A DNA stretch of 36,887 nucleotides from JBEGTT01 sp041179245 (GTDB lineage Bacteria > Pseudomonadota > Gammaproteobacteria > Burkholderiales > Rhodocyclaceae). Shown piece after piece: positions 24,604 through 32,831 of this stretch. Position 1 is the first letter of the stretch, and every line of letters begins with the position of its first letter. Position numbers and translations under genes: made by a program. The stretch lies in contig JBEGTT010000071.1 in assembly GCA_041179245.1 (NCBI GenBank), forward strand, positions 1 through 36,887, in the 5' to 3' direction. Under the pieces are notes generated by a model, which worked only from the letters and a program-made list of their open reading frames with translations, did no database searches and had not been told where the DNA came from.

Positions 24604-25993
24604 CCAGCTCCATTCCCAAATCTTGGATTTTGCGGGTAATCGTGTTTCGGCCAATGCCCAAGGCTTGAGCGGCCTCAATCCGTCGCCCGCCCGTAGACAC
24701 CAAGGCTCTGGAAATTAATACCCGCTCAAAAACCTGCATCAGCTTTTCGTGCACGTCACCTTCACCTGCCCGCAGCAAACGATCCGCCTCCGCCGCCAGT
24801 GCAGACGCCCAATTGGTCGTCACCTGCGCTACCGGTGCATCGCGTAATTCGGGCGGTAAATCTTGAATATCCACCTGCTGCCCTGGTGCCATCACCGTCA
24901 ACCAATGGCAAACATTTTCAAGCTGCCGAACATTGCCCGGAAAATCCATGCTCGCCATGTATTTAACCGCAGCCTCCGTCAGCCGCTTGGTTTCCACACC
25001 CAATTCCTGAGCGCTTTTCTGCAGGAAATGCTTACACAACAGAGGAATATCTTCTGGCCGCTCGCTCAACGAGGGCAAGCGAATCCGAATGACGTTTAGG
25101 CGATGAAATAAATCTTCGCGGAACAGTCCATCTTTGACGCGGCCTTCAAGATTTTGATGGGTAGCCGCAATCACGCGAACGTTGGCCTTAATCGGAGAAT
25201 GTCCACCAACACGGTAAAAATGACCATCGGAAAGTACGCGCAGCAAACGGGTTTGGAGTTCCGCCGGCATATCACCAATTTCATCCAGAAATAGCGTCCC
25301 GCCATCAGCCTGCTCAAAACGTCCCCGGCGCTGGGTTTGTGCCCCAGTAAATGCCCCTCGTTCATGCCCAAATAGCTCAGATTCAAGCAAGTCTTTCGGA
25401 ATTGCCGCCGTGTTAATCGCCACAAACGCCTTGTCAGAACGAGGACTGTGGCGATGCAGTGCTCGCGCCACCAACTCCTTGCCGCTCCCTGATTGACCGG
25501 TAATCAATACCGTAGCGTGAGATTGCGCTAAACGCCCAATCGCCCGAAAAACATCTTGCATGGCCGGGGCCTGCCCCAGAATTTCTGGCGTTAAAGCCAC
25601 CTCTTCAACTTTTCCACCTTGATGGATGGATTGCTCCATTGCCCGTCGAATCAGCTCAACAGCCTGATCGACATCAAACGGTTTAGGCAAGTATTCAAAG
25701 GCGCCGCCCTGAAATGCGGCCACAGCACTTTCCAAGTCGGAATAAGCCGTCATGATGATGACGGGCAAAGTAGGGAAGCGATGCTTAACCTGCTGCAACA
25801 AATCAAGCCCAGAGGTTCCCGGCATGCGAATATCTGACACCAGAACCTGCGGAGGCTCAGCCCCTTGATCCAATTGATGCACCGCTTCCGTGGCAGAAGC
25901 GTAGCTCTTAAATGCAATATTTTCGCGTGCAAGCGCCTTCTCTAGCACCCATCGAATAGAACGATCATCATCAACAATCCAAACCAGCTTCAT
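24581..25993 (-). CDS. glnG: Nitrogen regulation response regulator NtrC
   Basis: A 470-residue sigma-54 activator. The receiver domain (1-120) has the acidic pair DDD near residue 8, phosphoacceptor Asp in SDIRMPG and Lys in PKPFD. The AAA+ domain (about 140-370) shows Walker A GQSGSGKELVARALH, the sigma-54-contacting GAFTGA, Walker B GTLFLDEIGD and a sensor block. The C-terminus has a Fis-type helix-turn-helix (AAQALGIGRNTITRKIQ). It responds to NtrB to drive nitrogen-scavenging genes. ntrB lies 45 bp upstream, giving the usual ntrBC order; birA-coaX begins inside its 3' end. No NtrC operator was found nearby by eye. Confidence 0.95.
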   Translation of the reverse strand: MKLVWIVDDDRSIRWVLEKALARENIAFKSYASATEAVHQLDQGAEPPQVLVSDIRMPGTSGLDLLQQVKHRFPTLPVIIMTAYSDLESAVAAFQGGAFEYLPKPFDVDQAVELIRRAMEQSIHQGGKVEEVALTPEILGQAPAMQDVFRAIGRLAQSHATVLITGQSGSGKELVARALHRHSPRSDKAFVAINTAAIPKDLLESELFGHERGAFTGAQTQRRGRFEQADGGTLFLDEIGDMPAELQTRLLRVLSDGHFYRVGGHSPIKANVRVIAATHQNLEGRVKDGLFREDLFHRLNVIRIRLPSLSERPEDIPLLCKHFLQKSAQELGVETKRLTEAAVKYMASMDFPGNVRQLENVCHWLTVMAPGQQVDIQDLPPELRDAPVAQVTTNWASALAAEADRLLRAGEGDVHEKLMQVFERVLISRALVSTGGRRIEAAQALGIGRNTITRKIQDLGMELDDGGDLA

Positions 25994-26038
25994 GGTCTAT
26001 TCTGCACTTTCAGATAAGTAATAAAGGCAAACGCGGCG

Positions 26039-27097
26039 CTAAGCAGTCAGGGGAAAACGTAGCGTAAAACAGGTTTCACCTGGCTTGCTGATGCATTCAA
26101 TGGTGCCCATGTGCTGCTGAATAAAACTCTGTGCCAAGGTCAGGCCCAAACCAAAACCACCTTCACGGCCTGACACTAGCGGGTAAAACATTCGTTCGTA
26201 AATATGCTCAGGAATACCGGGGCCGTTATCAATAACCTGCACCTCTAACGCCAACTTGTAGCGGCGTTTAATCAAGGTGGCCTGTCGAACTGCACGCGTC
26301 TTCAGCGTGATTGCACCGTGCCCTGTCATAGCCTGCGCCGCATTTCGCGCGATATTTAAAATGGTCTGAATCAACTGCTCACGATCAGCCATTAACTCCG
26401 GCAGACTGGTGTCGTAATCGCGCTTAATCCACAAGGTATCGGGAAACTCAGCGGTCAACAAACTCCTGACTCGCTCAAGAATTTCGTGAATATTGACACT
26501 CTTGGGTTCCATCGGCCGGTGGGGCGTTAACAGCCGCTGCATCAAATCCTGAAGGCGATCCGCCTCCTTGATGATGACCTGCGTGTATTCACACAACGCC
26601 GGGTTATTCAACTCTCGCTCCAGCAACTGTGCTGCGCCACGCAATCCGCCTAAGGGATTTTTGATTTCGTGCGCCAAGTTGCGGATAAGCTCGCGATTGG
26701 CCTGCTGCTGCTCAATCAAACGCTCTTCGCGACTGGCTTTAAGCTGCTGGTCAATCGGCTGAAGTTCAATTAATAGATTTGTCGTTTGCTCGTCCGTGCC
26801 TTGGACTGGCGTCACCGTACAATTCACATTCAGAACTTCGCCATCACGACGCCGGAGTTGAATATTCTGGCCGGTGTATCCCCAGCTATTACGAATAGCA
26901 TTATCAAACGCGGTACGTAGCGTCCTAGCGTACTCAAACACTGTCTGCACCGGGCTGCCAACCATCGTTCGATTAGCCGAAGCCAACAAATTTTCGGCCG
27001 CGGGATTGGCGTAACACACCACCAAATTGGTATCCAGCAACAGCACAGCAGAGGCCAGCAGGTCCAGCCCAGCGAGAGAGTGTGCTTGATCCGCCAC
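26039..27097 (-). CDS. glnL: Nitrogen regulation sensor kinase NtrB
   Basis: A 352-residue soluble histidine kinase. Residues about 10-125 are a PAS domain (LDTNLVVCYANPAAENLL). The HisKA box is NLAHEIKNPLGGLRGAAQLLERE, with the phosphorylated His in AHEIKNP; the ATPase domain carries NIARNAAQAM (N box), VIDNGPGIPE (G1) and GGFGLGLTLAQ (G2). No transmembrane segment is seen, as expected for NtrB, which is controlled by PII. The start is a GTG, 13 bp after erpA, with only a weak ribosome site, so coupling with erpA is possible. It precedes ntrC in the same direction. Confidence 0.94.
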   Translation of the reverse strand: MADQAHSLAGLDLLASAVLLLDTNLVVCYANPAAENLLASANRTMVGSPVQTVFEYARTLRTAFDNAIRNSWGYTGQNIQLRRRDGEVLNVNCTVTPVQGTDEQTTNLLIELQPIDQQLKASREERLIEQQQANRELIRNLAHEIKNPLGGLRGAAQLLERELNNPALCEYTQVIIKEADRLQDLMQRLLTPHRPMEPKSVNIHEILERVRSLLTAEFPDTLWIKRDYDTSLPELMADREQLIQTILNIARNAAQAMTGHGAITLKTRAVRQATLIKRRYKLALEVQVIDNGPGIPEHIYERMFYPLVSGREGGFGLGLTLAQSFIQQHMGTIECISKPGETCFTLRFPLTA

Positions 27098-27110
27098 AGG
27101 CTCGCTCTAG

Positions 27111-27455
27111 TTAGGCCGAGAAAGAAGAACCGCAACCGCAGGTTGAAGTCGCGTTAGGATTACGAATCACAAACTGCGAGCCTTCCAGCCCTTCGGTATA
27201 GTCAATCTCAGCGCCCACCAGATACTGATAACTCATCGAATCAATCAACAGCGATACACCGTCTTTTTCCACCGTTGTATCGTCTTCGTTAACTTCTTCG
27301 TCAAAGGTGAAGCCGTACTGGAAACCGGAACAGCCACCACCGGTCACAAAAACGCGTAATTTCAATGCGGGATTACCCTCTTCAGCAATCAAGTCCTTCA
27401 CTTTCGCAACGGCACTATCCGTAAAAACCAGAAACATTGGGGTTGTTTCACTCAT
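27111..27455 (-). CDS. erpA: Iron-sulfur cluster insertion protein ErpA
   Basis: A 114-residue A-type Fe-S carrier. GGGCSGFQYGF carries the first cluster Cys and the C-terminal CGCGSSFSA the other two; LLIDSMSYQYLVGAEIDYTEGLEGSQFVIRNPNA is highly typical of ErpA rather than IscA. The ATG at 27455 has GGAG six bases upstream; a GTG at 27467 would add four residues. It carries clusters to target apoproteins in the cytoplasm. It lies between the coiled-coil membrane protein gene and ntrB, all on the same strand. Confidence 0.94.
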   Translation of the reverse strand: MSETTPMFLVFTDSAVAKVKDLIAEEGNPALKLRVFVTGGGCSGFQYGFTFDEEVNEDDTTVEKDGVSLLIDSMSYQYLVGAEIDYTEGLEGSQFVIRNPNATSTCGCGSSFSA

Positions 27456-27493
27456 ATCAGGCTCCACTCAGTAGATGTTGTTGGGGAAATACG

Positions 27494-27967
27494 TTAATTA
27501 GGCGCACTACCGGCCGGAATGGTTCCCGCACCTGGAATTTGAATTGGGGCACGACGCACCCCGGTTTCTCGTTTGGCAGTTTTTTCGCAGAAGCCAAGGT
27601 CTTCGCGAAGCTTGGCCGCCTCCAACTGCATTTTCTCTAGTTGCTGCGTACAGGTTTGCTGTGCCGCCTGAGCCATCAATGCCACATTCGGCGCAGTCCC
27701 AACCAGACTCGTCAGGCGATCAATCTCGGCATTGAGCTCTACCTCCTTGTCACGCAATTGCACTAACTCTTGCTCTTTAGGATGCAGATAACGATCAACA
27801 GACAGATAGGCCAAAGCCAGCCCAGCCCCCACAACGAGGGTTACCAACAAAATCACAGCACGCCGATACCAAGGCTCATGCCGGCGAATAGCCATCTGAT
27901 GATGGGTATCTAGGCCAAGCTGGTGGCGTAGACGGAGGCGCTTTACGGTAGAACGGGAACCTGGCAT
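27494..27967 (-). CDS. Single-pass membrane protein with coiled coil, unknown function
   Basis: A 157-residue protein I do not recognise with certainty. A basic N-terminus (residues 1-36) leads into one hydrophobic segment, AVILLVTLVVGAGLALAYL (37-55), then a heptad-like region (about 60-128) rich in Glu, Leu, Lys and Gln that should form a coiled coil, and a short Pro/Gly tail. Positive charges before the segment suggest N-in topology with the coiled coil in the periplasm. Two Cys (about 109 and 127) flank the coil end. Betaproteobacteria often carry a membrane coiled-coil gene (DUF6776-type) between argC and erpA; this may be a short version, but I cannot confirm it. The start overlaps the argC 3' end by 25 bp, with AGGG just upstream. 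Confidence 0.65.
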   Translation of the reverse strand: MPGSRSTVKRLRLRHQLGLDTHHQMAIRRHEPWYRRAVILLVTLVVGAGLALAYLSVDRYLHPKEQELVQLRDKEVELNAEIDRLTSLVGTAPNVALMAQAAQQTCTQQLEKMQLEAAKLREDLGFCEKTAKRETGVRRAPIQIPGAGTIPAGSAPN

Positions 27968-28971
27968 AACCCTTGTGTCTCATCAAGATTGAACATGATA
28001 TTCATATTCTGAACTGCCTGACCTGCGGCACCTTTGACCAGATTATCAATAACTGACAGTACGACCAGAACATTGCTTCCCTGCGGACGATGCACTGCAA
28101 TGCGGCAAATATTGGAAGCGCGTACGGAGCGCGTCTCTGGATGTGATTTGGCTGGCAATACATCGACAAACGGCTCATTGGAATAGGCTTGTTCAAACAC
28201 CGATTGGAAATCAGCCTCTTGCTTGATGGTTGCATACAAGGTGGCATGAATCCCACGAATCAAGGGAGTCAAATGAGGCACGAAGGTTAGCCCAACAGGC
28301 GCGCCTGACATTAGACCCAAACCTTGACGAATTTCTGGCAAGTGCCTATGACCAGCTACACCATAAGCCTTGAAGTTATCACTCGCTTCTGCGAACAATG
28401 CGTGCACCTCAGCCTTGCGCCCGGCACCGGAAACACCAGACTTGGCATCGGCAATCAAGTTACCCGTTTCGATTAGTCCGGCTTTTATCAAAGGCATAAA
28501 GCCAAGCTGCACTGCGGTGGGATAACAACCGGGGTTGGCCACCAAGCGTGCGGAACGAATTTGTTTTCGATTAATTTCCGGCAAACCATAAACGGCTTCG
28601 GCCACCAAATCGGCACAAGCATGCTCCATCCCGTACCACTTTGACCATTCCGCCACATCTTTGATGCGGAAATCAGCGGCCAAATCAATAACCTTTACAC
28701 CGGCATCCAATAACGCCCGTGTTTGTTGCATTGCAATACCGTTAGGTGTCGCGAAAAAAACCACATCACAGGCAGCAAGATTGGCTTTCGCTGGATCTTC
28801 AAAGCAAAGCGCTAAGCGCCTGCGCAAGTTGGGAAACATATCCGCGACTAGCGTCCCCGCATCACCGCGTGAGGTAATGGCAACAATCTCGACCTCTGAA
28901 TGCTGGCTTAGCAAACGCAGCAATTCGACGCCGGTATAACCGGTACCACCCACAATCCCAACTTTAACCAT
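27943..28971 (-). CDS. argC: N-acetyl-gamma-glutamyl-phosphate reductase
   Basis: A 342-residue NADP-dependent reductase of arginine synthesis that turns N-acetylglutamyl phosphate into the semialdehyde. VGIVGGTGYTGVELLRLL is the dinucleotide-binding motif, VANPGCYPTAVQL holds the catalytic Cys, and SGVSGAGRKA and GHRHLPEI (active-site His region) are characteristic. Length matches long-form bacterial ArgC. An AAGGA sits nine bases before the ATG. It lies downstream of the rplM-rpsI terminator and heads the argC, membrane protein, erpA, ntrBC, birA-coaX series, so it probably has its own promoter in the 53 bases before it or depends on read-through. Confidence 0.95.
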   Translation of the reverse strand: MVKVGIVGGTGYTGVELLRLLSQHSEVEIVAITSRGDAGTLVADMFPNLRRRLALCFEDPAKANLAACDVVFFATPNGIAMQQTRALLDAGVKVIDLAADFRIKDVAEWSKWYGMEHACADLVAEAVYGLPEINRKQIRSARLVANPGCYPTAVQLGFMPLIKAGLIETGNLIADAKSGVSGAGRKAEVHALFAEASDNFKAYGVAGHRHLPEIRQGLGLMSGAPVGLTFVPHLTPLIRGIHATLYATIKQEADFQSVFEQAYSNEPFVDVLPAKSHPETRSVRASNICRIAVHRPQGSNVLVVLSVIDNLVKGAAGQAVQNMNIMFNLDETQGLCQVPVLP

Positions 28972-29024
28972 GAGCTTTTTCCTTCAACAAAGAGGGGCGC
29001 ATCTTACCCGCTCAACCCAAAAGT

Positions 29025-29051
29025 AAAAAGCCGCCAAATCGATTGGCGGCT
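29025..29051 (-). terminator. Rho-independent terminator of rplM-rpsI
   Basis: A perfect nine-base stem (AGCCGCCAA / TTGGCGGCT) with a five-base loop spans 29029-29051. On the minus strand the stem is followed by a T-rich tail from 29028 downwards. It lies 39 bp past the rpsI stop and before argC, so it separates the ribosomal operon from the argC series. Confidence 0.85.
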
Positions 29052-29089
29052 CTTGGGTACTGCACACTTCCGGGCAAATGCCCCAGCTA

Positions 29090-29485
29090 TTAACGCTTGG
29101 AGAACTGTTTGCGGCGACGTGCTTTGTGGAAACCGACTTTCTTACGCTCAACCTCACGGGCATCACGGGTCACGAAACCGGCCTTAGATAACGCTGGCTT
29201 GAGTGTTTCGTCGTAAGCCATCAGCGCACGAGTAATACCATGACGAACCGCACCAGCTTGGCCAGACTCACCACCGCCGCAAACGTTAACCTTGATATCA
29301 AAACCGGACAATTGATCAACCAGCACTAACGGCTGACGCACAATCATGCGGCCAGTTTCGCGGGAAAAGAAAATATCCAGCGGCTTGCCGTTAACCACGA
29401 TGGCACCAGTGCCACGCTTCATAAACACACGGGCAACGGCGCTTTTGCGACGACCGGTACCGTAGTAGTAATTCTGTTGAGCCAT
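29090..29485 (-). CDS. rpsI: 30S ribosomal protein S9
   Basis: A 131-residue protein matching S9 throughout: YYGTGRRKSAVARVF at the N-terminus, the central GGGESGQAGAVRHGITRAL, and the basic C-terminal tail ending KARRRKQFSKR, whose last Arg/Lys reach toward the P-site tRNA. It lies 10 bp downstream of rplM, the universal L13-S9 pair, and is followed by a clear terminator. Confidence 0.98.
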   Translation of the reverse strand: MAQQNYYYGTGRRKSAVARVFMKRGTGAIVVNGKPLDIFFSRETGRMIVRQPLVLVDQLSGFDIKVNVCGGGESGQAGAVRHGITRALMAYDETLKPALSKAGFVTRDAREVERKKVGFHKARRRKQFSKR

Positions 29486-29495
29486 GATCTATTCC

Positions 29496-29924
29496 TTAGA
29501 TTTCCAGCGCTTTCGGTTGCTGGGCAGTGTGCGGATGCTGGGCACCAGCGTAGCACTTCATCTTCTTTAGCATGGCGTAGCCTAGGGGACCCTTTGGCAG
29601 CATGCCTTTAACGGCGATTTCCAATGCACGACCTGGGAAACGCTGTTGCATTTTCTTGAAGTTGGTTTCGTAAATACCGCCTGGGTAGCCAGAGTGACGG
29701 TAGTACTTCTTATCGTCAGCTTTGTTACCTGTTACGCGGATCTTTTCAACGTTAGTTACAACGATGAAATCACCAGTATCAACGTGGGGGGTGTAGATTG
29801 CCTTGTGCTTGCCGCGCAAGCGGCTGGCGATTTCGGTAGCGAGACGGCCGAGCACTTTGTCTGTGGCATCCACCACAAACCACTCGCGCGTCACCTCATG
29901 CGGTTTGGCGGAAAACGTTTTCAT
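29496..29924 (-). CDS. rplM: 50S ribosomal protein L13
   Basis: A 142-residue protein with the L13 signatures WFVVDATDKVLGRLAT, SRLRGKHK, YRHSGYPGG and AVKGMLPKGPLG. The ATG at 29924 gives exactly the normal length, with AAAGGA upstream; the frame extends 20 residues further but those lie across the promoter and leader. It is the first gene of the rplM-rpsI operon and has a near-consensus promoter about 45 bp upstream. Confidence 0.98.
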   Translation of the reverse strand: MKTFSAKPHEVTREWFVVDATDKVLGRLATEIASRLRGKHKAIYTPHVDTGDFIVVTNVEKIRVTGNKADDKKYYRHSGYPGGIYETNFKKMQQRFPGRALEIAVKGMLPKGPLGYAMLKKMKCYAGAQHPHTAQQPKALEI

Positions 29925-29967
29925 CAACAGCGTCCTTTGAATGCCTACAAATTCAATAAAGCGCAAA

Positions 29968-29997
29968 ACTATAATCGACAACACGTTGCCCTGTCAA
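29968..29997 (-). promoter_or_regulatory. Sigma-70 promoter of rplM-rpsI
   Basis: On the minus strand a perfect -35 TTGACA (29992-29997) is followed, after 18 bases, by a -10 TATAGT (29968-29973, five of six consensus). Transcription would begin near 29961, leaving a leader of about 37 bases before the rplM ATG. Strength is as expected for a ribosomal protein operon. Confidence 0.75.
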
Positions 29998-30040
29998 TAT
30001 TTTCCTGCACTCGAACCAAAAATTATCTTCTAGAGGCCAA

Positions 30041-30958
30041 CTACGCCACCTCCCAATATGCAGGCCTAGCGTAGTTCTCCTTCAACAAATCAATAAATAG
30101 CCTGACTCTCAACGGCAGGTAACGCCTTTGTGGGAATACTGCATAGATGCCCATTGGTGGTGCTTGCCAAGCGTCTAATACCGAAGCCAACCGGCCCTCT
30201 TTTAGATCTCGCCCGACTTCCCACAAAGAGCGCCACGCCAGCCCTCGACCAGCCAGCGCCCATTCATGGAGCACCGCACCATCGTTACACTCAAAACCAC
30301 CGCTGACTTTCAATGTGCTGGTTTCGGCGGTTTCGGGATTGCGAAATACCCAGCCACGCTGCTGGCCTAGCGAAAGACAATTATGTTGCATCAAATCTTC
30401 GGGTGAGCGAGGCACGCCATTCGACACCAAATAAGCAGGACTCGCGACGACCATCCGGCGCATTTCACCGAGGCGCACACTCACTAAACTGGAGTCGGTC
30501 ATTTCGCCAATACGAATTGCGCAGTCGATGTTTTCGTTAATCAGGTCGACAAGGCGATCGCTCAAATTCAGATTCACCGTCACTTCAGGGTTCTGGCGCA
30601 TAAACTCACCCACCAACGGGGCGACATGCTGCCGCCCAAAACCGGATGGCGCGGATAGTTTTAAATGCCCACCGGCCTTAGCACCCCCCAACGACACAGC
30701 CGCTTCGGCATTCGCCAAATCATTGAGTAAGCGCTGGCAATCTTCCAGAAATGCTTGGCCTTCAAAGGTAATCGTCAGTTTTCGTGTCGTGCGCAGCAAT
30801 AACTTCACGCCCAACCGCGCCTCTAAGGCATCAAGTCGCCTCCCAATAATCGCTGGCGTAACACCTTCCAGCCTTGCCGCTGCAGACAAACTACCGCGTG
30901 CCGCCACCGACACAAAGGCTTCGATTTGCTTGAGCCGATCCGTTGAATTCACTGCCAT
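30041..30958 (-). CDS. LysR-family transcriptional regulator
   Basis: A 305-residue LysR regulator. The N-terminal winged helix-turn-helix (residues about 8-65: FVSVAARGSLSAAARLEGVTPAIIGRRLDALEARLG) is followed by a two-lobed effector domain (about 90-300) with LKLSAPSGFGRQHVAPLV and AIRIGEMTDSSLV; the GFGR and RIGEMTDSSL forms place it in the CrgA/AaeR-like branch (PBP2 CrgA-like). It is divergent from aceB across a 128-bp gap with an inverted repeat, so it may control aceB and itself, perhaps in response to acetate or glyoxylate metabolism. The effector is unknown. Confidence 0.88.
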   Translation of the reverse strand: MAVNSTDRLKQIEAFVSVAARGSLSAAARLEGVTPAIIGRRLDALEARLGVKLLLRTTRKLTITFEGQAFLEDCQRLLNDLANAEAAVSLGGAKAGGHLKLSAPSGFGRQHVAPLVGEFMRQNPEVTVNLNLSDRLVDLINENIDCAIRIGEMTDSSLVSVRLGEMRRMVVASPAYLVSNGVPRSPEDLMQHNCLSLGQQRGWVFRNPETAETSTLKVSGGFECNDGAVLHEWALAGRGLAWRSLWEVGRDLKEGRLASVLDAWQAPPMGIYAVFPQRRYLPLRVRLFIDLLKENYARPAYWEVA

Positions 30959-30984
30959 TTACCGCCAACTTTATACTTTAAGTC

Positions 30985-30998
30985 ATCAATGAATTGAT
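30985..30998. promoter_or_regulatory. Candidate LysR operator (inverted repeat) between lysR and aceB
   Basis: ATCAAT-GA-ATTGAT is an exact six-base inverted repeat in the middle of the lysR-aceB gap. LysR proteins bind dyads of about this length (T-N11-A type); this one has 10 rather than 11 bases between the T and A, so the match is approximate. It overlaps a possible aceB -35 (TTGATT). Function is inferred from position. Confidence 0.35.
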
Positions 30999-31086
30999 TT
31001 TAACACCATTTCTTATCCTTATCATTCAGCCTAGAATCCCCTTCATCAAGTTTTGTCTATTTTTTAATTTAACTAAAGGAACCCAC

Positions 31087-32685
31087 ATGGCACTCAATCT
31101 GCCCACAGGCGTACAAGTTACCGGCCCCATTCAACCGCAATACGAGTCCATCCTGACCCACGACGCGCTGGCACTGGTTGCCAAGCTTCACCGCTCTTTT
31201 GAAGGTCGCCGCCAAGAACTATTGAAGGCGCGTGTTGAGCGTCAAGCACGTATCGACGCTGGCGAAATGCCTGACTTCCTGCCTGAAACCAAGCACATTC
31301 GCGAAGGCGACTGGAAGATCGCGCCACTGCCCAAGGCGCTGGAACGTCGCCGCACCGAAATCACTGGCCCAGTTGAAGCCAAGATGATTATCAACGCCTA
31401 CAACTCCGGCGCTGACTCTTACATGACCGACTTTGAAGATTCCAACAGCCCAAGCTGGGACAATCAGATTCAAGGCCAAGTTAATCTGTACAAAGCGATT
31501 CGTCGCGAACTGTCGTTCAAAAACGAAAACGGCAAGGAATACAAGCTCAACGACCAGATCGCCACGCTGCAAATTCGCCCACGCGGTTGGCACTTGGACG
31601 AAAAGCACGTCCTCGTTGACGGTCAACGCGTCGGCGGCGGCATTTTTGACTTCGCCGTGGTGCTGTTCCATAACGCCAAAGAACAAATCGCCCGTGGCGC
31701 TGGCCCCTTCTTTTACCTGCCAAAGATGGAAAGCCACCTCGAAGCTCGTCTGTGGAACGACATTTTCGTCATGGCCCAAGACCACATCGGCCTGCCCCAA
31801 GGCACCATCAAGGCCACCGTGCTAGTCGAAACCATTCTCGCCACGTTCGAAATGGAAGAAATTCTGTACGAACTGCGCGAACACTCTTCTGGCCTGAACG
31901 CTGGCCGTTGGGATTACATCTTCTCGTGCATCAAGAAATTTAAGAAGAACAAGGATTTCTGCTTGGCCCAACGCGGCGCGATCACCATGGAAGTGCCGTT
32001 CATGCGTTCATACGCACTGGCACTGGTGCAGGCTTGCCACAAACGTGGCGCGCCAGCGATGGGCGGTATGTCCGCGCTGATCCCGATCAAGAATGACCCC
32101 GTGGCCAACGAAAAAGCGCTGGCCGGTATTCGCCATGACAAGACTCGTGATGCGAATGACGGCTTCGATGGTGGTTGGGTCGCTCACCCAGGTTTGGTGG
32201 CGATTGCCCACGAAGAGTTCGTGAAGGTGCTCGGCGACAAACCCAACCAGTGGGAAAAACAAGTGTCCGGCAGCTTTGGCCCAGCACAATGGCTGGATTT
32301 CCAACCTGAACAGCCAATTACCGAAACCGGTCTGCGCAACAACATCAATGTGGGCATTCACTACTTGGGTAGCTGGCTCGGCGGTAACGGTTGCGTGCCG
32401 ATTCACAACTTGATGGAAGATGCAGCAACGGCTGAAATCTCCCGCTCGCAAGTGTGGCAATGGGTGGTTTCACCCAAGGGTATTTTGGACGATGGCCGCA
32501 AAGTCACCGAAGACATGGTTCGCACCATGATTGCTGAAGAACTGCTCAAGGTAAAAGCTACCGTCACCGCTCAAGGTGAAGACACAGCGAACTACGATCA
32601 AGCTGCGGTAATTTTCGACAAGATGAGCTTGACTGCACAATACCCTGAGTTCTTGACGCTACCACTGTACGAAGCAATGGCTTAA
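31087..32685 (+). CDS. aceB: Malate synthase A
   Basis: A 532-residue glyoxylate-cycle enzyme that condenses glyoxylate and acetyl-CoA to malate. MTDFEDSNSPSWDNQIQGQ, LQIRPRGWHL, FFYLPKMESHLEARLWND, WDYIFSCIKKF, PAMGGMSALIPIKND and GGWVAHPGLV are the malate synthase A blocks in order; the catalytic Arg and Asp fall in the RPRGWHL and MEDAAT regions. Length matches E. coli AceB (533). The ATG at 31087 has AAAGGA seven bases upstream; the frame upstream is intergenic. Codon use is strongly biased to C-ending codons, unlike its neighbours, implying high expression. The aceA isocitrate lyase gene is not in the window. Confidence 0.96.
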   Translation: MALNLPTGVQVTGPIQPQYESILTHDALALVAKLHRSFEGRRQELLKARVERQARIDAGEMPDFLPETKHIREGDWKIAPLPKALERRRTEITGPVEAKMIINAYNSGADSYMTDFEDSNSPSWDNQIQGQVNLYKAIRRELSFKNENGKEYKLNDQIATLQIRPRGWHLDEKHVLVDGQRVGGGIFDFAVVLFHNAKEQIARGAGPFFYLPKMESHLEARLWNDIFVMAQDHIGLPQGTIKATVLVETILATFEMEEILYELREHSSGLNAGRWDYIFSCIKKFKKNKDFCLAQRGAITMEVPFMRSYALALVQACHKRGAPAMGGMSALIPIKNDPVANEKALAGIRHDKTRDANDGFDGGWVAHPGLVAIAHEEFVKVLGDKPNQWEKQVSGSFGPAQWLDFQPEQPITETGLRNNINVGIHYLGSWLGGNGCVPIHNLMEDAATAEISRSQVWQWVVSPKGILDDGRKVTEDMVRTMIAEELLKVKATVTAQGEDTANYDQAAVIFDKMSLTAQYPEFLTLPLYEAMA

Positions 32686-32710
32686 CTCAGCATGTGAAAA
32701 CGGGTGAATC

Positions 32711-32750
32711 GGCATAGGGAGGCGGCTATTGTTAGCGGCTCCCCTATGCC
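32711..32750. terminator. Large hairpin downstream of aceB, probable transcription end
   Basis: An 18-position stem with two mismatches and one G-U pair (outer arms GGCATAGGG and CCCTATGCC, inner GCTA/TAGC) closes on a four-base loop TTGT. It starts 26 bp after the aceB stop. There is no U run, so it may act as an mRNA 3'-end stabiliser or Rho-assisted terminator rather than a classic intrinsic one. Confidence 0.6.
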
Positions 32751-32781
32751 ACACAACCCTGCATACGAGGCCGCACAAAGC

Positions 32782-32808
32782 AAAACCCCCGGAAATAAAT
32801 ACCGAGGG
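32782..32808 (-). terminator. Rho-independent terminator of the RHH-like gene
   Basis: On the minus strand CCCTCGG (32802-32808) pairs with CCGGGGG (32786-32792, one G-U pair) around a nine-base loop, followed by TTTT. It lies 23 bp after the stop of the basic RHH-like protein gene and faces the aceB hairpin. Confidence 0.65.
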
Positions 32809-32831
32809 CTGCTAAATAGATAGAACAAATT

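Noticed and set aside
31219..31800. A 193-codon open frame antisense to aceB
   Set aside because: It is a shadow of the strongly biased, C-ending codons of aceB; the aceB protein matches its family over the whole stretch and the antisense product has no recognisable motif.
32711..32750. Large hairpin considered as a mobile-element terminal repeat or small RNA
   Set aside because: There is no transposase, target duplication or second copy in the window; its position just after aceB suits an mRNA end structure.
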